DNA of 64,000 nucleotides. It comes from Cupriavidus neocaledonicus (GTDB taxonomy: Bacteria > Pseudomonadota > Gammaproteobacteria > Burkholderiales > Burkholderiaceae). A program made the position numbers and the translations under genes. The DNA lies in the NCBI RefSeq assembly GCF_000372525.1, contig NZ_AQUR01000105.1, positions 244,204 to 308,203 on the forward strand, read 5' to 3'. Position 1 is the first letter of the stretch. Each line of letters opens with the position of its first letter. The notes under the pieces were generated by a model that was given only the letters and a program-made list of their open reading frames with translations, was not told the origin of the DNA and searched no databases. Of the stretch, positions 7,404 to 18,338 are shown in pieces.

Positions 7404-9122
7404 TTATTTCTTCTTCTCGAACTCGAACTGCGGCGCGGCCGATTCGCTTTCCGCCGGCGGCTGCGTCGGCAACTCGAGCGAGCCGGACTCGGCCGGCGCG
7501 GAACCCGGGCCCGGAATCGACAAGCCCGGCGTGGCGGGTTTGGGGCTGCTGCCGTCCAGGTCGATGTTCAGGTCGCGCGTGATGCTGCGGTCCTGCGCCT
7601 TCTGCGTGCCGGTGCTGACCAGGCCGGGGAAGACGATGATCAGCGCCACCATCACCAGCTGGATCACCACGAACGGTACCGCGCCCCAGTAGATTTCCGA
7701 GGTCTTGACTTCGCGCGGCGCCACCGAGCGCAGGTAGAACAGCGAGAAGCCGAACGGCGGGTGCATGAACGAGGTCTGCATGTTCACCGCCAGCAGCACG
7801 CCGAACCAGATCAGGTCGATGCCGAGCTTGTCCGCCACCGGGCCGACCAGCGGCACCAGGATAAAGGCCAGCTCGAAGAAGTCGAGGAAGAACGCCAGCA
7901 GGAAGAACAGCACGTTCACCGCCACCAGGAAGCCGGTCTGGCCGCCGGGCAGCGCGGTCAGCAGGTGTTCGACCCAGAGATGGCCGTCGACGCCGTAGAA
8001 CGTCAGCGAGAACACGCGCGCGCCAATCAGGATGAAGATCACGAAGGCCGACAGCTTGAGCGTGGCTTCCATGGCCTGCTTGGTCAGGCCCAGGTCGAGG
8101 CGGCGCTTGACCATGGCCAGAATCAGCGCGCCGAGCGCGCCCATGCCGCCGCCTTCGGTGGGCGTGGCCACGCCGATGAAGATGGTGCCGAGTACCAGGA
8201 AGATCAGCGCCAGCGGCGGGATCAGCACGAAGGTGACCTTCTCCGCCATCTGCGACAGCAGGCCGAGCTTCAGCGTCTTGTTGATCACCGCCAGCACGAA
8301 GGCGAACAGGATCGCCGCGCCCACCGAGACCACCAGGCGCTCGTCCAGCGGCGCCTCCGGCTTGTAGAACAGGTCCACCAGCACGCCCACCGCCACCGCC
8401 AGCCCGGTCAGCACCAGCACCGAGGCGGCGCCGCTCTTGCCGCTGGGCTCGCGGAAGGTACGCGCCTCGAGCGGCAGTGCCGGCGCGGCGGCCGGCTTGA
8501 TCAGCGTGACCAGCAGCACGTACAGCATGTACAGGCCGGTCAGCACCAGCCCCGGCACGAACGCGCCCTTGTACATGTCGCCCACCGAGCGGCCGAGCTG
8601 GTCGGCCAGCACGATCAGCACCAGCGACGGCGGGATGATCTGCGCCAGCGTGCCCGACGCCGCGATCACGCCCGAGGCCAGCCGCTTGTCGTACTTGTAC
8701 TTGAGCATCAGCGGCAGCGAGATCAGCCCCATCGAGATCACCGAGGCCGCCACCACGCCGGTGGTCGCCGCCAGCAGCGCGCCGACGAAGATCACCGCGT
8801 AGGCCAGGCCGCCGCGGATCGGGCCGAACAGCTGCCCGATGGTGTCGAGCAGGTCCTCGGCCATGCCCGAGCGTTCCAGGATCAGGCCCATGAAGGTGAA
8901 GAACGGGATCGCCAGCAGCGTATCGTTCTCGATGATGCCGAACAGCCGGCTCGGCAGCGCCTGCAGCAACTCGGGCGGCAGCATCCCCAGCTCGATGCCG
9001 AGAAAGGCGAACAGCAGCCCGTTGGCGGCCAGCGCAAAGGCGATCGGGAAGCCCGACAGCAGGAATACCACCAGCGAGGCGAACATGATCGGTGCCATGT
9101 TCGCAATCAGGAATTGCGTCAT
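7404..9122 (-). CDS. dctM: TRAP transporter large permease subunit (DctM)
   Basis: A 572-residue polytopic membrane protein of the ion-transporter superfamily, with about 12 hydrophobic helices. Typical DctM phrases are visible: LLSGFPIAFALAANGL near the N-terminus, ENDTLLAIPFFTFMG, LLAATTGVVAASVISMG, SGTLAQIIPPSLVLIVLAD, and PTEGGGMGALGALILA. It imports a solute, usually a carboxylate, together with sodium, using a periplasmic binding protein. It is longer than most family members because of a Pro/Ser/Glu-rich tail after about residue 515 that ends in FEFEKKK. dctQ lies 12 bp upstream; no dctP binding-protein gene is in the window, so substrate is unknown. Confidence 0.93.
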   Translation of the reverse strand: MTQFLIANMAPIMFASLVVFLLSGFPIAFALAANGLLFAFLGIELGMLPPELLQALPSRLFGIIENDTLLAIPFFTFMGLILERSGMAEDLLDTIGQLFGPIRGGLAYAVIFVGALLAATTGVVAASVISMGLISLPLMLKYKYDKRLASGVIAASGTLAQIIPPSLVLIVLADQLGRSVGDMYKGAFVPGLVLTGLYMLYVLLVTLIKPAAAPALPLEARTFREPSGKSGAASVLVLTGLAVAVGVLVDLFYKPEAPLDERLVVSVGAAILFAFVLAVINKTLKLGLLSQMAEKVTFVLIPPLALIFLVLGTIFIGVATPTEGGGMGALGALILAMVKRRLDLGLTKQAMEATLKLSAFVIFILIGARVFSLTFYGVDGHLWVEHLLTALPGGQTGFLVAVNVLFFLLAFFLDFFELAFILVPLVGPVADKLGIDLIWFGVLLAVNMQTSFMHPPFGFSLFYLRSVAPREVKTSEIYWGAVPFVVIQLVMVALIIVFPGLVSTGTQKAQDRSITRDLNIDLDGSSPKPATPGLSIPGPGSAPAESGSLELPTQPPAESESAAPQFEFEKKK

Positions 9123-9134
9123 CGTGCGCGCCTC

Positions 9135-9734
9135 TTATCGTTTTTCAGACGCGGCGGTCTGGTTGGCCTCCGCGATCGCGGCAATCTCCAGCGCCGGGTC
9201 GACCGCGTGCTTGCGGAAGGCCGAGAACGGCAGTTCCCCCTTCAGGTAGGCAAAGCGCTTGATCAGCTCGGACAGGCCCTGCAGGATCATCAGGGCGAAG
9301 CCCGCGACGATCAGGAACTTGGCCGGCCAGCGGATCAGGCCGCCGGCATTTCCGGACATCTCGTGGCCGGCGTAGGACAACCAGAAGTAGGGGATCGCCA
9401 GCCAGAGGATGATCGCGGAGATCGGCAGCAGGAAGAACAGGATGCCGAACACATCGATCCAGACCTGGGTACGCTCGGAGAAGCGGCCGGCGATCACGTC
9501 GATGCGCACATGCTCGTCGCGGCGCAGGGTATACGGGGCGCCGAGCAGGAACACGCCGGCGAACATATACCACTGCAGTTCGAGCCAGGCGTTGGAACTG
9601 ATGCTGAAGGTGTAGCGAATGATGGCGTTGCCTGCGCAGACCAGCACGGCCAGCAGGACCAGCCATTTCGCCCACTGCCCGATGAAAGCATTCACGGCGT
9701 CGATAAGCCGCGAGATCCTCATGAGGGAAGACAT
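9135..9734 (-). CDS. dctQ: TRAP transporter small permease subunit (DctQ)
   Basis: A 199-residue membrane protein with the four helices of DctQ (helix 1 WLVLLAVLVCAGNAIIRYTF, helix 2 with WLELQWYMFAGVFLLGAPYTL, and two more), plus the family's RRDEHVRIDVIAGR loop. It is slightly long because of a C-terminal cytoplasmic tail after about residue 165. It forms the membrane unit with DctM, encoded 12 bp downstream. It is the first gene of the pair; the 291 bp before it contain no binding-protein gene. Confidence 0.92.
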   Translation of the reverse strand: MSSLMRISRLIDAVNAFIGQWAKWLVLLAVLVCAGNAIIRYTFSISSNAWLELQWYMFAGVFLLGAPYTLRRDEHVRIDVIAGRFSERTQVWIDVFGILFFLLPISAIILWLAIPYFWLSYAGHEMSGNAGGLIRWPAKFLIVAGFALMILQGLSELIKRFAYLKGELPFSAFRKHAVDPALEIAAIAEANQTAASEKR

Positions 9735-9966
9735 GTGATCGTCCTAGGGATGGGGGATACAGGGGTGGCGCGTTAGTCTACGGCGTCGGCAGCCCCGCAT
9801 CTTTAGGGTGAATCCCCAGTGCATCACATTTTTCGGCCAACTTGCACCGGTTATGTGCAGATTCGCCGCCATGCCTCGCCGATTCGATATTCCCTGTGGG
9901 GGAAATGGCGACGCGGCCTGGTCCCTTCATGCAATATGCAACAGTCGTCGCCGCGCCCGCGGACGG

Positions 9967-9996
9967 AAAAGAAAAACGGGAGCGTGCGCTCCCGTT
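9967..9996 (-). terminator. Intrinsic terminator after argH
   Basis: Read on the minus strand, AACGGGAGCG and its complement CGCTCCCGTT form a 10-bp stem around a TG centre (effectively a 4-base loop), followed by TTCTTTTCC. It lies 30 bp beyond the argH stop. Confidence 0.8.
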
Positions 9997-10025
9997 GCGG
10001 CTTGCCGGGTTACCCGGGCAGGATC

Positions 10026-11444
10026 TCAGCCGTTCAGCGCCTGGCGCGCCGTGGCGATGGCCGCGCGCACCTGGTCCGGCGCGGTGCCGCCGATATGGTT
10101 GCGCGCCGCGACCGAGCCTTCCAGCGTCAGCACCGCATGCACGTCGTCGCCGATCAGCGCGGCCTGGTCGCCCAGGCCGGAGACCTCGCGCAGCTCGGCC
10201 ACGGTCAGGTCGGCCAGGTCGCACTGGCGGCCGTCGCAGGCGCGCACGGCGTGGGCCACGGCCTCGTGCGCGTCGCGGAAGGGCAGGCCCTTCTTCACCA
10301 GGTAATCGGCCAGGTCGGTGGCGGTGGCATAGCCCTGCAGCGCGGCGGCGCGCATCGCTTCGGGCTTGACGCTGATGCCCGGCACCATGTCGGCGAAGAT
10401 GCGCAGCGTGTCGACCACGGTATCGACCGTGTCGAACAGCGGCTCCTTGTCTTCCTGGTTGTCCTTGTTGTACGCCAGCGGCTGGCCCTTCATCAGCGTC
10501 AGCAGGCCGATCAGGTGGCCGTTGACGCGGCCGGTCTTGCCGCGCGCCAGCTCGGGCACGTCCGGGTTCTTCTTCTGCGGCATGATCGAGCTGCCGGTGC
10601 AGAAGCGGTCGGCGATGTCGATAAAGCCCACGCGCGGGCTCATCCACAGCACCAGCTCTTCAGAGAAGCGCGACACGTGGGTCATCACCAGCGCCGCGGC
10701 GGCGCAGAATTCGATGGCGAAGTCGCGGTCCGAGACGGCGTCGAGCGAATTGCGGCAGACGCCGTCGAAGCCCAGCTGCTGCGCCACGAACTCGCGGTCG
10801 ATCGGGTAGCTGGTGCCGGCCAGCGCGGCGGCGCCGAGCGGCAGGCGGTTGACGCGCTTGCGGCAGTCGGCCATGCGCTCGGCATCGCGCGTGAACATCT
10901 CGTTGTACGCCAGCAGGTGGTGGCCGAAGGTGACCGGCTGCGCCACCTGCAGGTGGGTGAAGCCCGGCAGGATGGTGTCGGCGTGCTGCTCGGCCAGGTC
11001 CAGCAGCGAGGTGCGCAGCGCCCCCAGCAGCACGAGGATGTTGTCGATCTCGCTGCGCAGCCACAGGCGGATGTCGGTGGCGACCTGGTCGTTGCGCGAG
11101 CGGCCGGTGTGCAGGCGCTTGCCGGCATCGCCCACCAGCGCGGTCAGGCGCGCCTCGATGTTCAGGTGGACGTCTTCCAGGTCCAGCTTCCATTCGAAGC
11201 TGCCGGCCTCGATCTCGCCCTTGATCTGCGCCATGCCGCGCTCGATCTCGGCGCGGTCGGCCTCGGCGATGATGCCCTGCTTCGCCAGCATGGCCGCGTG
11301 GGCCAGCGAGCCCTGGATGTCGAAGAGGGCCAGGCGCTTGTCGAAGAACACCGAGGCGGTGTAGCGCTTCACCAGGTCGGACATCGGTTCGGAGAAGCGG
11401 GCGGACCAGGCTTCGCCTTTCTTGGCAAGTTGGGAGGTGGACAT
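10026..11444 (-). CDS. argH: Argininosuccinate lyase
   Basis: ArgH splits argininosuccinate into arginine and fumarate, the last step of arginine synthesis. The 472-residue length is standard for this fumarase/aspartase-superfamily homotetramer. Visible motifs are HTGRSRNDQVATD (substrate binding), GFTHLQVAQPVTFGHH with the catalytic His, and the superfamily signature GSSIMPQKKNPD with the catalytic Ser loop. The start at 11444 is the ATG directly before the conserved STSQLAKKGEAW; an open frame upstream to 11654 is Pro/Ala/Arg-rich and unconserved. The gene stands alone, with a terminator 30 bp downstream. Confidence 0.97.
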   Translation of the reverse strand: MSTSQLAKKGEAWSARFSEPMSDLVKRYTASVFFDKRLALFDIQGSLAHAAMLAKQGIIAEADRAEIERGMAQIKGEIEAGSFEWKLDLEDVHLNIEARLTALVGDAGKRLHTGRSRNDQVATDIRLWLRSEIDNILVLLGALRTSLLDLAEQHADTILPGFTHLQVAQPVTFGHHLLAYNEMFTRDAERMADCRKRVNRLPLGAAALAGTSYPIDREFVAQQLGFDGVCRNSLDAVSDRDFAIEFCAAAALVMTHVSRFSEELVLWMSPRVGFIDIADRFCTGSSIMPQKKNPDVPELARGKTGRVNGHLIGLLTLMKGQPLAYNKDNQEDKEPLFDTVDTVVDTLRIFADMVPGISVKPEAMRAAALQGYATATDLADYLVKKGLPFRDAHEAVAHAVRACDGRQCDLADLTVAELREVSGLGDQAALIGDDVHAVLTLEGSVAARNHIGGTAPDQVRAAIATARQALNG

Positions 11445-11520
11445 GGACGTCGGCTGCAGTGGCTCGCGCGGCATGGCGGCCGGCGTGCGGTCGGCGGCGG
11501 GCGCGAAAAATTGGGAAACG

Positions 11521-11533
11521 GCGATTATATCGC
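11521..11533 (-). promoter_or_regulatory. Candidate argH -10 element (GCGATATAATCGC)
   Basis: The minus strand reads TATAAT about 80 bp before the argH ATG, inside a 13-base near-palindrome. A related sequence is found upstream of the waaL-like gene. No good -35 hexamer is seen at 16-18 bp. Confidence 0.35.
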
Positions 11534-11773
11534 CCGGCGGCACGCTGGCGGTGCGGGCGGCGAAGGCGGGGCGGTGGTCAGGGCCGGCTGTGGAGCACGG
11601 GGCGCTTGACACCGCGGGCCGGTGGGCCGGTGCCAGCCGTGGCTTGTGGTACACGGCAGATCAGGCGCAGGGACTGTGGCATGCCGCGGTCCGGTAGCGG
11701 CCTATGGCTGCATTACCTGCTGATCGCTCGGGCGCAGGTGCTCCAGCCGGCGCACCACGAAGAGGGTTTGCTC

Positions 11774-11813
11774 GCCTCTCCCCCGCGCGGGAGAGGGGTC
11801 GGGGGGAGAGGGC
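11774..11813 (+). repeat. Intergenic palindromic element, copy 1
   Basis: CTCTCCC and GGGAGAG arms are followed by a G-rich tail GGGTCGGGGGGAGAGG. The same plan, stem plus G-rich tail, is seen at 58871-58909 on the same strand and inverted at 11886-11925 and 58957-58996. Confidence 0.65.
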
Positions 11814-11885
11814 AGGCGCGTCAAAGGCTGAGGCCGGGGGGGTTTAACACCGTTGGCCTTGCTGGATGTGGTTCCTCGTCAAACC

Positions 11886-11925
11886 GCCCCTCACCCCGGC
11901 CCCCTCCCCGTGAGGGGAGAGGGGG
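11886..11925 (-). repeat. Intergenic palindromic element, copy 2 (inverted)
   Basis: On the minus strand it reads CTCTCCCCTCACGGGGAG followed by a G-rich tail ending in GTGAGGGG, the same family as the element at 11774-11813 in the opposite direction. The two G-rich tails point towards each other across about 72 bp. Confidence 0.6.
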
Positions 11926-12002
11926 AACACCTTGCTTGGGCCAGGTCGGGCGGCTTTGGAGCATCCAAAACCGCTCTCTTGGCCGAGGTTGGGGTTGGCC
12001 TG

Positions 12003-15065
<3,063 letters not shown>

Positions 15066-15124
15066 GCAATCTCCTCTTGCTTCTCTAAGCTTATCTAATG
15101 GTGCGGAGGGGCGATTGGGGCGCG

Positions 15125-15133
15125 TGCTACCAT
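15125..15133 (+). promoter_or_regulatory. Extended -10-like element just before hemC
   Basis: TGCTACCAT has the TG-n-TAnnAT pattern of an extended -10. It ends 6 bases before the hemC ATG, so a start of transcription 6-7 bases downstream would fall at the ATG itself. Confidence 0.3.
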
Positions 15134-15139
15134 TGACGC

Positions 15140-16150
15140 ATGTCGTCCGCCACCCCGTCTTCCGCTACCGCTGTCGTGTCTCGCAACCTTCCGCAAAAGC
15201 TCGTCATTGCCTCCCGAGAGAGCCGTCTGGCGCTGTGGCAGGCAGAACATGTGCGTGCTGCATTGCAACAATACTATCCCGCGTGCGACGTGTCCATTCT
15301 CGGCATGACCACGCGCGGAGACCAGATTCTAGACCGTACGCTGTCCAAAGTCGGCGGCAAGGGTTTGTTTGTCAAAGAACTGGAGTTCGCGATGGACGAA
15401 GGCCGGGCCGACCTCGCGGTGCATTCGCTCAAGGATGTGCCGATGGAGCTGCCCCCGGGCTTCACCCTGGCCGCGGTGATGGAGCGCGAAGACCCGCGCG
15501 ACGCGCTGGTGTCGTCCGCGTATGCGTCGCTGGACGAGATGCCGGCCGGCACCGTGGTTGGCACCTCCAGCCTGCGCCGCGAAGCCGCTTTGCGCAGCCG
15601 CTACCCGCACCTGGTGGTCAAGCCGCTGCGCGGCAACCTGGACACGCGGCTGGGCAAGCTCGATCGCGGCGAATATGGCGCCATCATCCTGGCCGCCGCG
15701 GGCCTGAAGCGGCTCGGACTGGGCCAACGCATCCGCGCGCTGATCCCGGTCGAGGCGTCGCTGCCGGCCGCGGGGCAGGGCGCGCTGGGGATCGAGACCC
15801 TTTCCACCCGCCCCGAACTGGCCGAATGGCTGGCGCCGCTGAACCACCAGCCGACCGCGCTGGCCGTGACCGCCGAGCGCGCCGTGTCGCGCCGGCTGGG
15901 CGGCTCCTGCCAGGTCCCGCTGGCGGCGCACGCGCGCTGGGACGGCGACCAGCTGCGGCTGGAGGCCTTTGTCGCCTTGCCCGACGGCAGCCGCGCCATC
16001 CGCGCCGCGGCGACGGGGCCGGCCGCCGACCTGGGTGCCGCCGAAGCGCTCGGACAGGCCTGCGCGAGCGACCTGCTGGCGCAGGGCGCCGAGTCGATCC
16101 TCGCCGCGCTGGCCGATTCAGGCGACGCCGCTGCTCCATCTCCCGCCTGA
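15140..16150 (+). CDS. hemC: Hydroxymethylbilane synthase (porphobilinogen deaminase)
   Basis: HemC joins four porphobilinogens into hydroxymethylbilane in haem synthesis. The 336-residue product has the family's features: IASRESRLALWQAEHV at the start of domain 1, TRGDQILDRTLSKVGGKGLFVKELE, the AVHSLKDVPMELP substrate loop, and the cofactor Cys (about Cys257) in GGSCQVPLAAHA that carries the dipyrromethane. It has a short N-terminal extension of about 20 residues. It leads the haem cluster, ending 9 bp before hemDX. Confidence 0.97.
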   Translation: MSSATPSSATAVVSRNLPQKLVIASRESRLALWQAEHVRAALQQYYPACDVSILGMTTRGDQILDRTLSKVGGKGLFVKELEFAMDEGRADLAVHSLKDVPMELPPGFTLAAVMEREDPRDALVSSAYASLDEMPAGTVVGTSSLRREAALRSRYPHLVVKPLRGNLDTRLGKLDRGEYGAIILAAAGLKRLGLGQRIRALIPVEASLPAAGQGALGIETLSTRPELAEWLAPLNHQPTALAVTAERAVSRRLGGSCQVPLAAHARWDGDQLRLEAFVALPDGSRAIRAAATGPAADLGAAEALGQACASDLLAQGAESILAALADSGDAAAPSPA

Positions 16151-16159
16151 GGCTGCCCG

Positions 16160-18334
16160 ATGCCCCGCCCGACCGTCGTTGTCACACGACCCGCCGGGCA
16201 GTCCCGGCAACTGACCGAGGCCCTGCAGGGCGCCGGTCTGGACGTACTCAGCTTCCCGCTGCTGGCGATCGGCCCGGCCGCTGACGACGCGCCGCTGCGC
16301 GCGGCGCTGGCGCGGCTGGACACCTTTGCGCTGGTGGTGTTCGTCAGTCCCAATGCCATTGCCTTTGCGCTGGACGCGCTCGCCGGCGTGCAGGGCTCGG
16401 CCGTGGCGCGCTGGCCGGCTCAGGTCGCGGTGGCGGTGGTGGGTCCGGCCAGCGTCGCCGCGCTGGCCGAGCGCGGCATCGCCGCACCGGCGTATCGCGT
16501 GATCGCGCCCGCCGGCGCCAGCGCCAACGGGGCGGGCCATGACGATACGGTGCCCGATGCCGAGGTGCTGCGCTTCGATTCCGAGGCGCTGTGGGCGCAG
16601 CTCGATCCCGTCGCGCTGGCCGGCAAGCCGGTGCTGATCATCCGCGGCAACGGCGGGCGCGACTGGCTCGGCGACCGCCTGCGCGAGGCCGGCGCCCGGG
16701 TCGAGGCCGTCGAGGCCTACCAGCGCACGCTGCCTGAACCGACCGCGATGCAATGGCAGGCCGTACGCGACCACCTGCTTCCCGGCGCCGCCCCGCACGC
16801 CTGGCTGCTAACCAGTTCCGAGGCGGTGCGCAACCTCGACGTGCTGGCACGGCAGCATTTGTCGCCCCAGGAAGACGCTTCCCTGCGGCAGGTGCAGTGC
16901 ATCGCGCCCCATGCGAGAATCGCCGAACAGGCGCTGGCGCTGGGCTTCGCCCATATCCAGCGCGCCGCGCCCGGCGATGCCGGCCTGCTGGCGGCGTGCC
17001 TGCAGTGGGCCGATGCTTATGCTGGTCCTCCGCCTGCTGGCCCCGCGCCCGCCGGTCCTGCGCGATCGAGCCTGCCGGCGCCGACCGCGGCGGCGGCTGC
17101 CAAGCCGGTCGAAGCAACGCCGCCGGCCGCCAGCGTCCCTGCCGCAGTCCCTGCAATGTCAACGAAGGTCGAACGCGTGACGCAAGAAACCACGTCCTCC
17201 TCCGCTACGCCGCCGCCCGGCGCCGCCTCTGTCCACACGGCGCAGTCCGCGCAAGCGGTGCCGCCGCAAGGCGCCGGCCACGCCGGCGCTGCCCGTCCCG
17301 CCGCGCGCCGCTCCGCCGCGCTATGGGCGCTGGTCGCCGTGCTGGTGGTGGCGACGGCCGGCGGCTTCTGGTGGCTGCAGCAGCGTGTCGACCACCTGAC
17401 CGGCGAGCTGGCGCGCCGCCAGCAAAGCAACGACGCGCTGGTGCAGGAGTCGCGCGTGCTGACGCGCAACGCCCAGGACACCGTCAAGGAACTGCAGGCC
17501 AAGGTCGGCGCGCTGGAGAACCAGGTCGGCGAGACCCGCGACAAGCAGGTGGCGCTGGAGCAGGTCTACCAGGACCTGATGCGCAACCGCGACGACTGGG
17601 AAATCGCCGAGATCCAGCAGTTGCTGACCAGCGCCGGCCAGCAGCTGCAGCTGACCGGCAACGTGCAGGTCGCACTGGCCGCGCTGCAAAGCGCCGATGC
17701 GCGCCTGGCGCGCGCCGACAAGCCGCAATACAACCTGCTGCGCCGGGCCATCGCGCGCGACGTGGCGCGCATGAAGGCGGTACCCGACACCGACCTGACC
17801 GGCGCCGCGATCAAGCTGGACGAAGCCATCAACCAGGTCGACGCGCTGCCGTTGCTGTCCAGCGAACGCATGCTCGAGCGCAGCGAGGCCGATGCCCGCA
17901 AGGGCGCCGCCGCCAACGGTGGCAATGGCGCCAATGGCGCCAGCGCGCCGGCCGCCGCCAGCGGCAGCGGCGCGGGCTGGTTCACCCGCTTCTGGGACTA
18001 CCTGCGCGAAGAGCTGGCGCAGGTGATCCGCATCCGCAAGGTCGACGATGCCGAGGCGCTGCTGCTTTCGGGCGACCAGGGCTGGTTCCTGCGCGAGAAC
18101 GTCAAGCTGCGCCTGCTCAATGCGCGCCTGGCGCTGCTGTCGCGCAACGAGCCCGTGTTCCGCAACGACCTGGCCGCGGCACAGGCGATGATCAGCCGCT
18201 ATTTCGATACCAAGTCGCGCCGCGTGCAGGGCGTGCTGACGCTGCTGCGCCAGGCGCAGGCCGGCGCGGTCTCGGTGCAGCTGCCGACCATGGCCGAAAG
18301 CCTGGGCGCGCTGCAGGCCCTGAAGAAGGAGTAA
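16160..18334 (+). CDS. hemDX: HemD-HemX fusion: uroporphyrinogen-III synthase with membrane HemX domain
   Basis: A 724-residue two-part protein. Residues about 1-270 are uroporphyrinogen-III synthase (VVVTRPAGQSRQLTEAL, LVVFVSPNAIAFAL, VVGPASVAAL, LIIRGNGGRDWL, LLTSSEAVRNL), which closes hydroxymethylbilane to uroporphyrinogen III. A Pro/Ala/Ser-rich linker (about 280-380) leads to one membrane helix (about 385-405, ALWALVAVLVVATAGGFWWL), a coiled coil and a HemX domain. HemX is often labelled a methyltransferase but shows no SAM motif here. An internal ATG at 17156 (MSTKVERV) could give free HemX, although no ribosome site is seen. It sits 9 bp after hemC and 4 bp before hemY. Confidence 0.92.
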   Translation: MPRPTVVVTRPAGQSRQLTEALQGAGLDVLSFPLLAIGPAADDAPLRAALARLDTFALVVFVSPNAIAFALDALAGVQGSAVARWPAQVAVAVVGPASVAALAERGIAAPAYRVIAPAGASANGAGHDDTVPDAEVLRFDSEALWAQLDPVALAGKPVLIIRGNGGRDWLGDRLREAGARVEAVEAYQRTLPEPTAMQWQAVRDHLLPGAAPHAWLLTSSEAVRNLDVLARQHLSPQEDASLRQVQCIAPHARIAEQALALGFAHIQRAAPGDAGLLAACLQWADAYAGPPPAGPAPAGPARSSLPAPTAAAAAKPVEATPPAASVPAAVPAMSTKVERVTQETTSSSATPPPGAASVHTAQSAQAVPPQGAGHAGAARPAARRSAALWALVAVLVVATAGGFWWLQQRVDHLTGELARRQQSNDALVQESRVLTRNAQDTVKELQAKVGALENQVGETRDKQVALEQVYQDLMRNRDDWEIAEIQQLLTSAGQQLQLTGNVQVALAALQSADARLARADKPQYNLLRRAIARDVARMKAVPDTDLTGAAIKLDEAINQVDALPLLSSERMLERSEADARKGAAANGGNGANGASAPAAASGSGAGWFTRFWDYLREELAQVIRIRKVDDAEALLLSGDQGWFLRENVKLRLLNARLALLSRNEPVFRNDLAAAQAMISRYFDTKSRRVQGVLTLLRQAQAGAVSVQLPTMAESLGALQALKKE

Positions 18335-18338
18335 GCCC

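Larger units (their letters stand above)
11445..12002. other. 558-bp intergenic region between argH and ppc
   Basis: No convincing gene is seen here. It should hold the argH promoter near its low end (GCGATTATATCGC at 11521-11533; complement gives TATAAT) and the ppc 3' untranslated region at the high end. Two palindromic elements at 11774-11813 and 11886-11925 occupy the middle. Open frames here are of the GC-rich noncoding kind with no recognisable product. Confidence 0.6.

Noticed and set aside
7377..9776. Very long open frame on the plus strand opposite dctM/dctQ
   Set aside because: It is antisense to two clear TRAP genes, consists of Gln/His/Arg-rich low-complexity sequence, and arises from third-position GC bias.
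11774..11813. Palindromic element considered as an intrinsic terminator of ppc
   Set aside because: No T-run follows and it is about 190 bp beyond the ppc stop; the same element appears elsewhere as a repeat.
11774..11925. Repeat pair considered as a CRISPR fragment
   Set aside because: Only two copies in inverted orientation, no spacer-repeat periodicity, no cas genes; fits REP-type palindromes.
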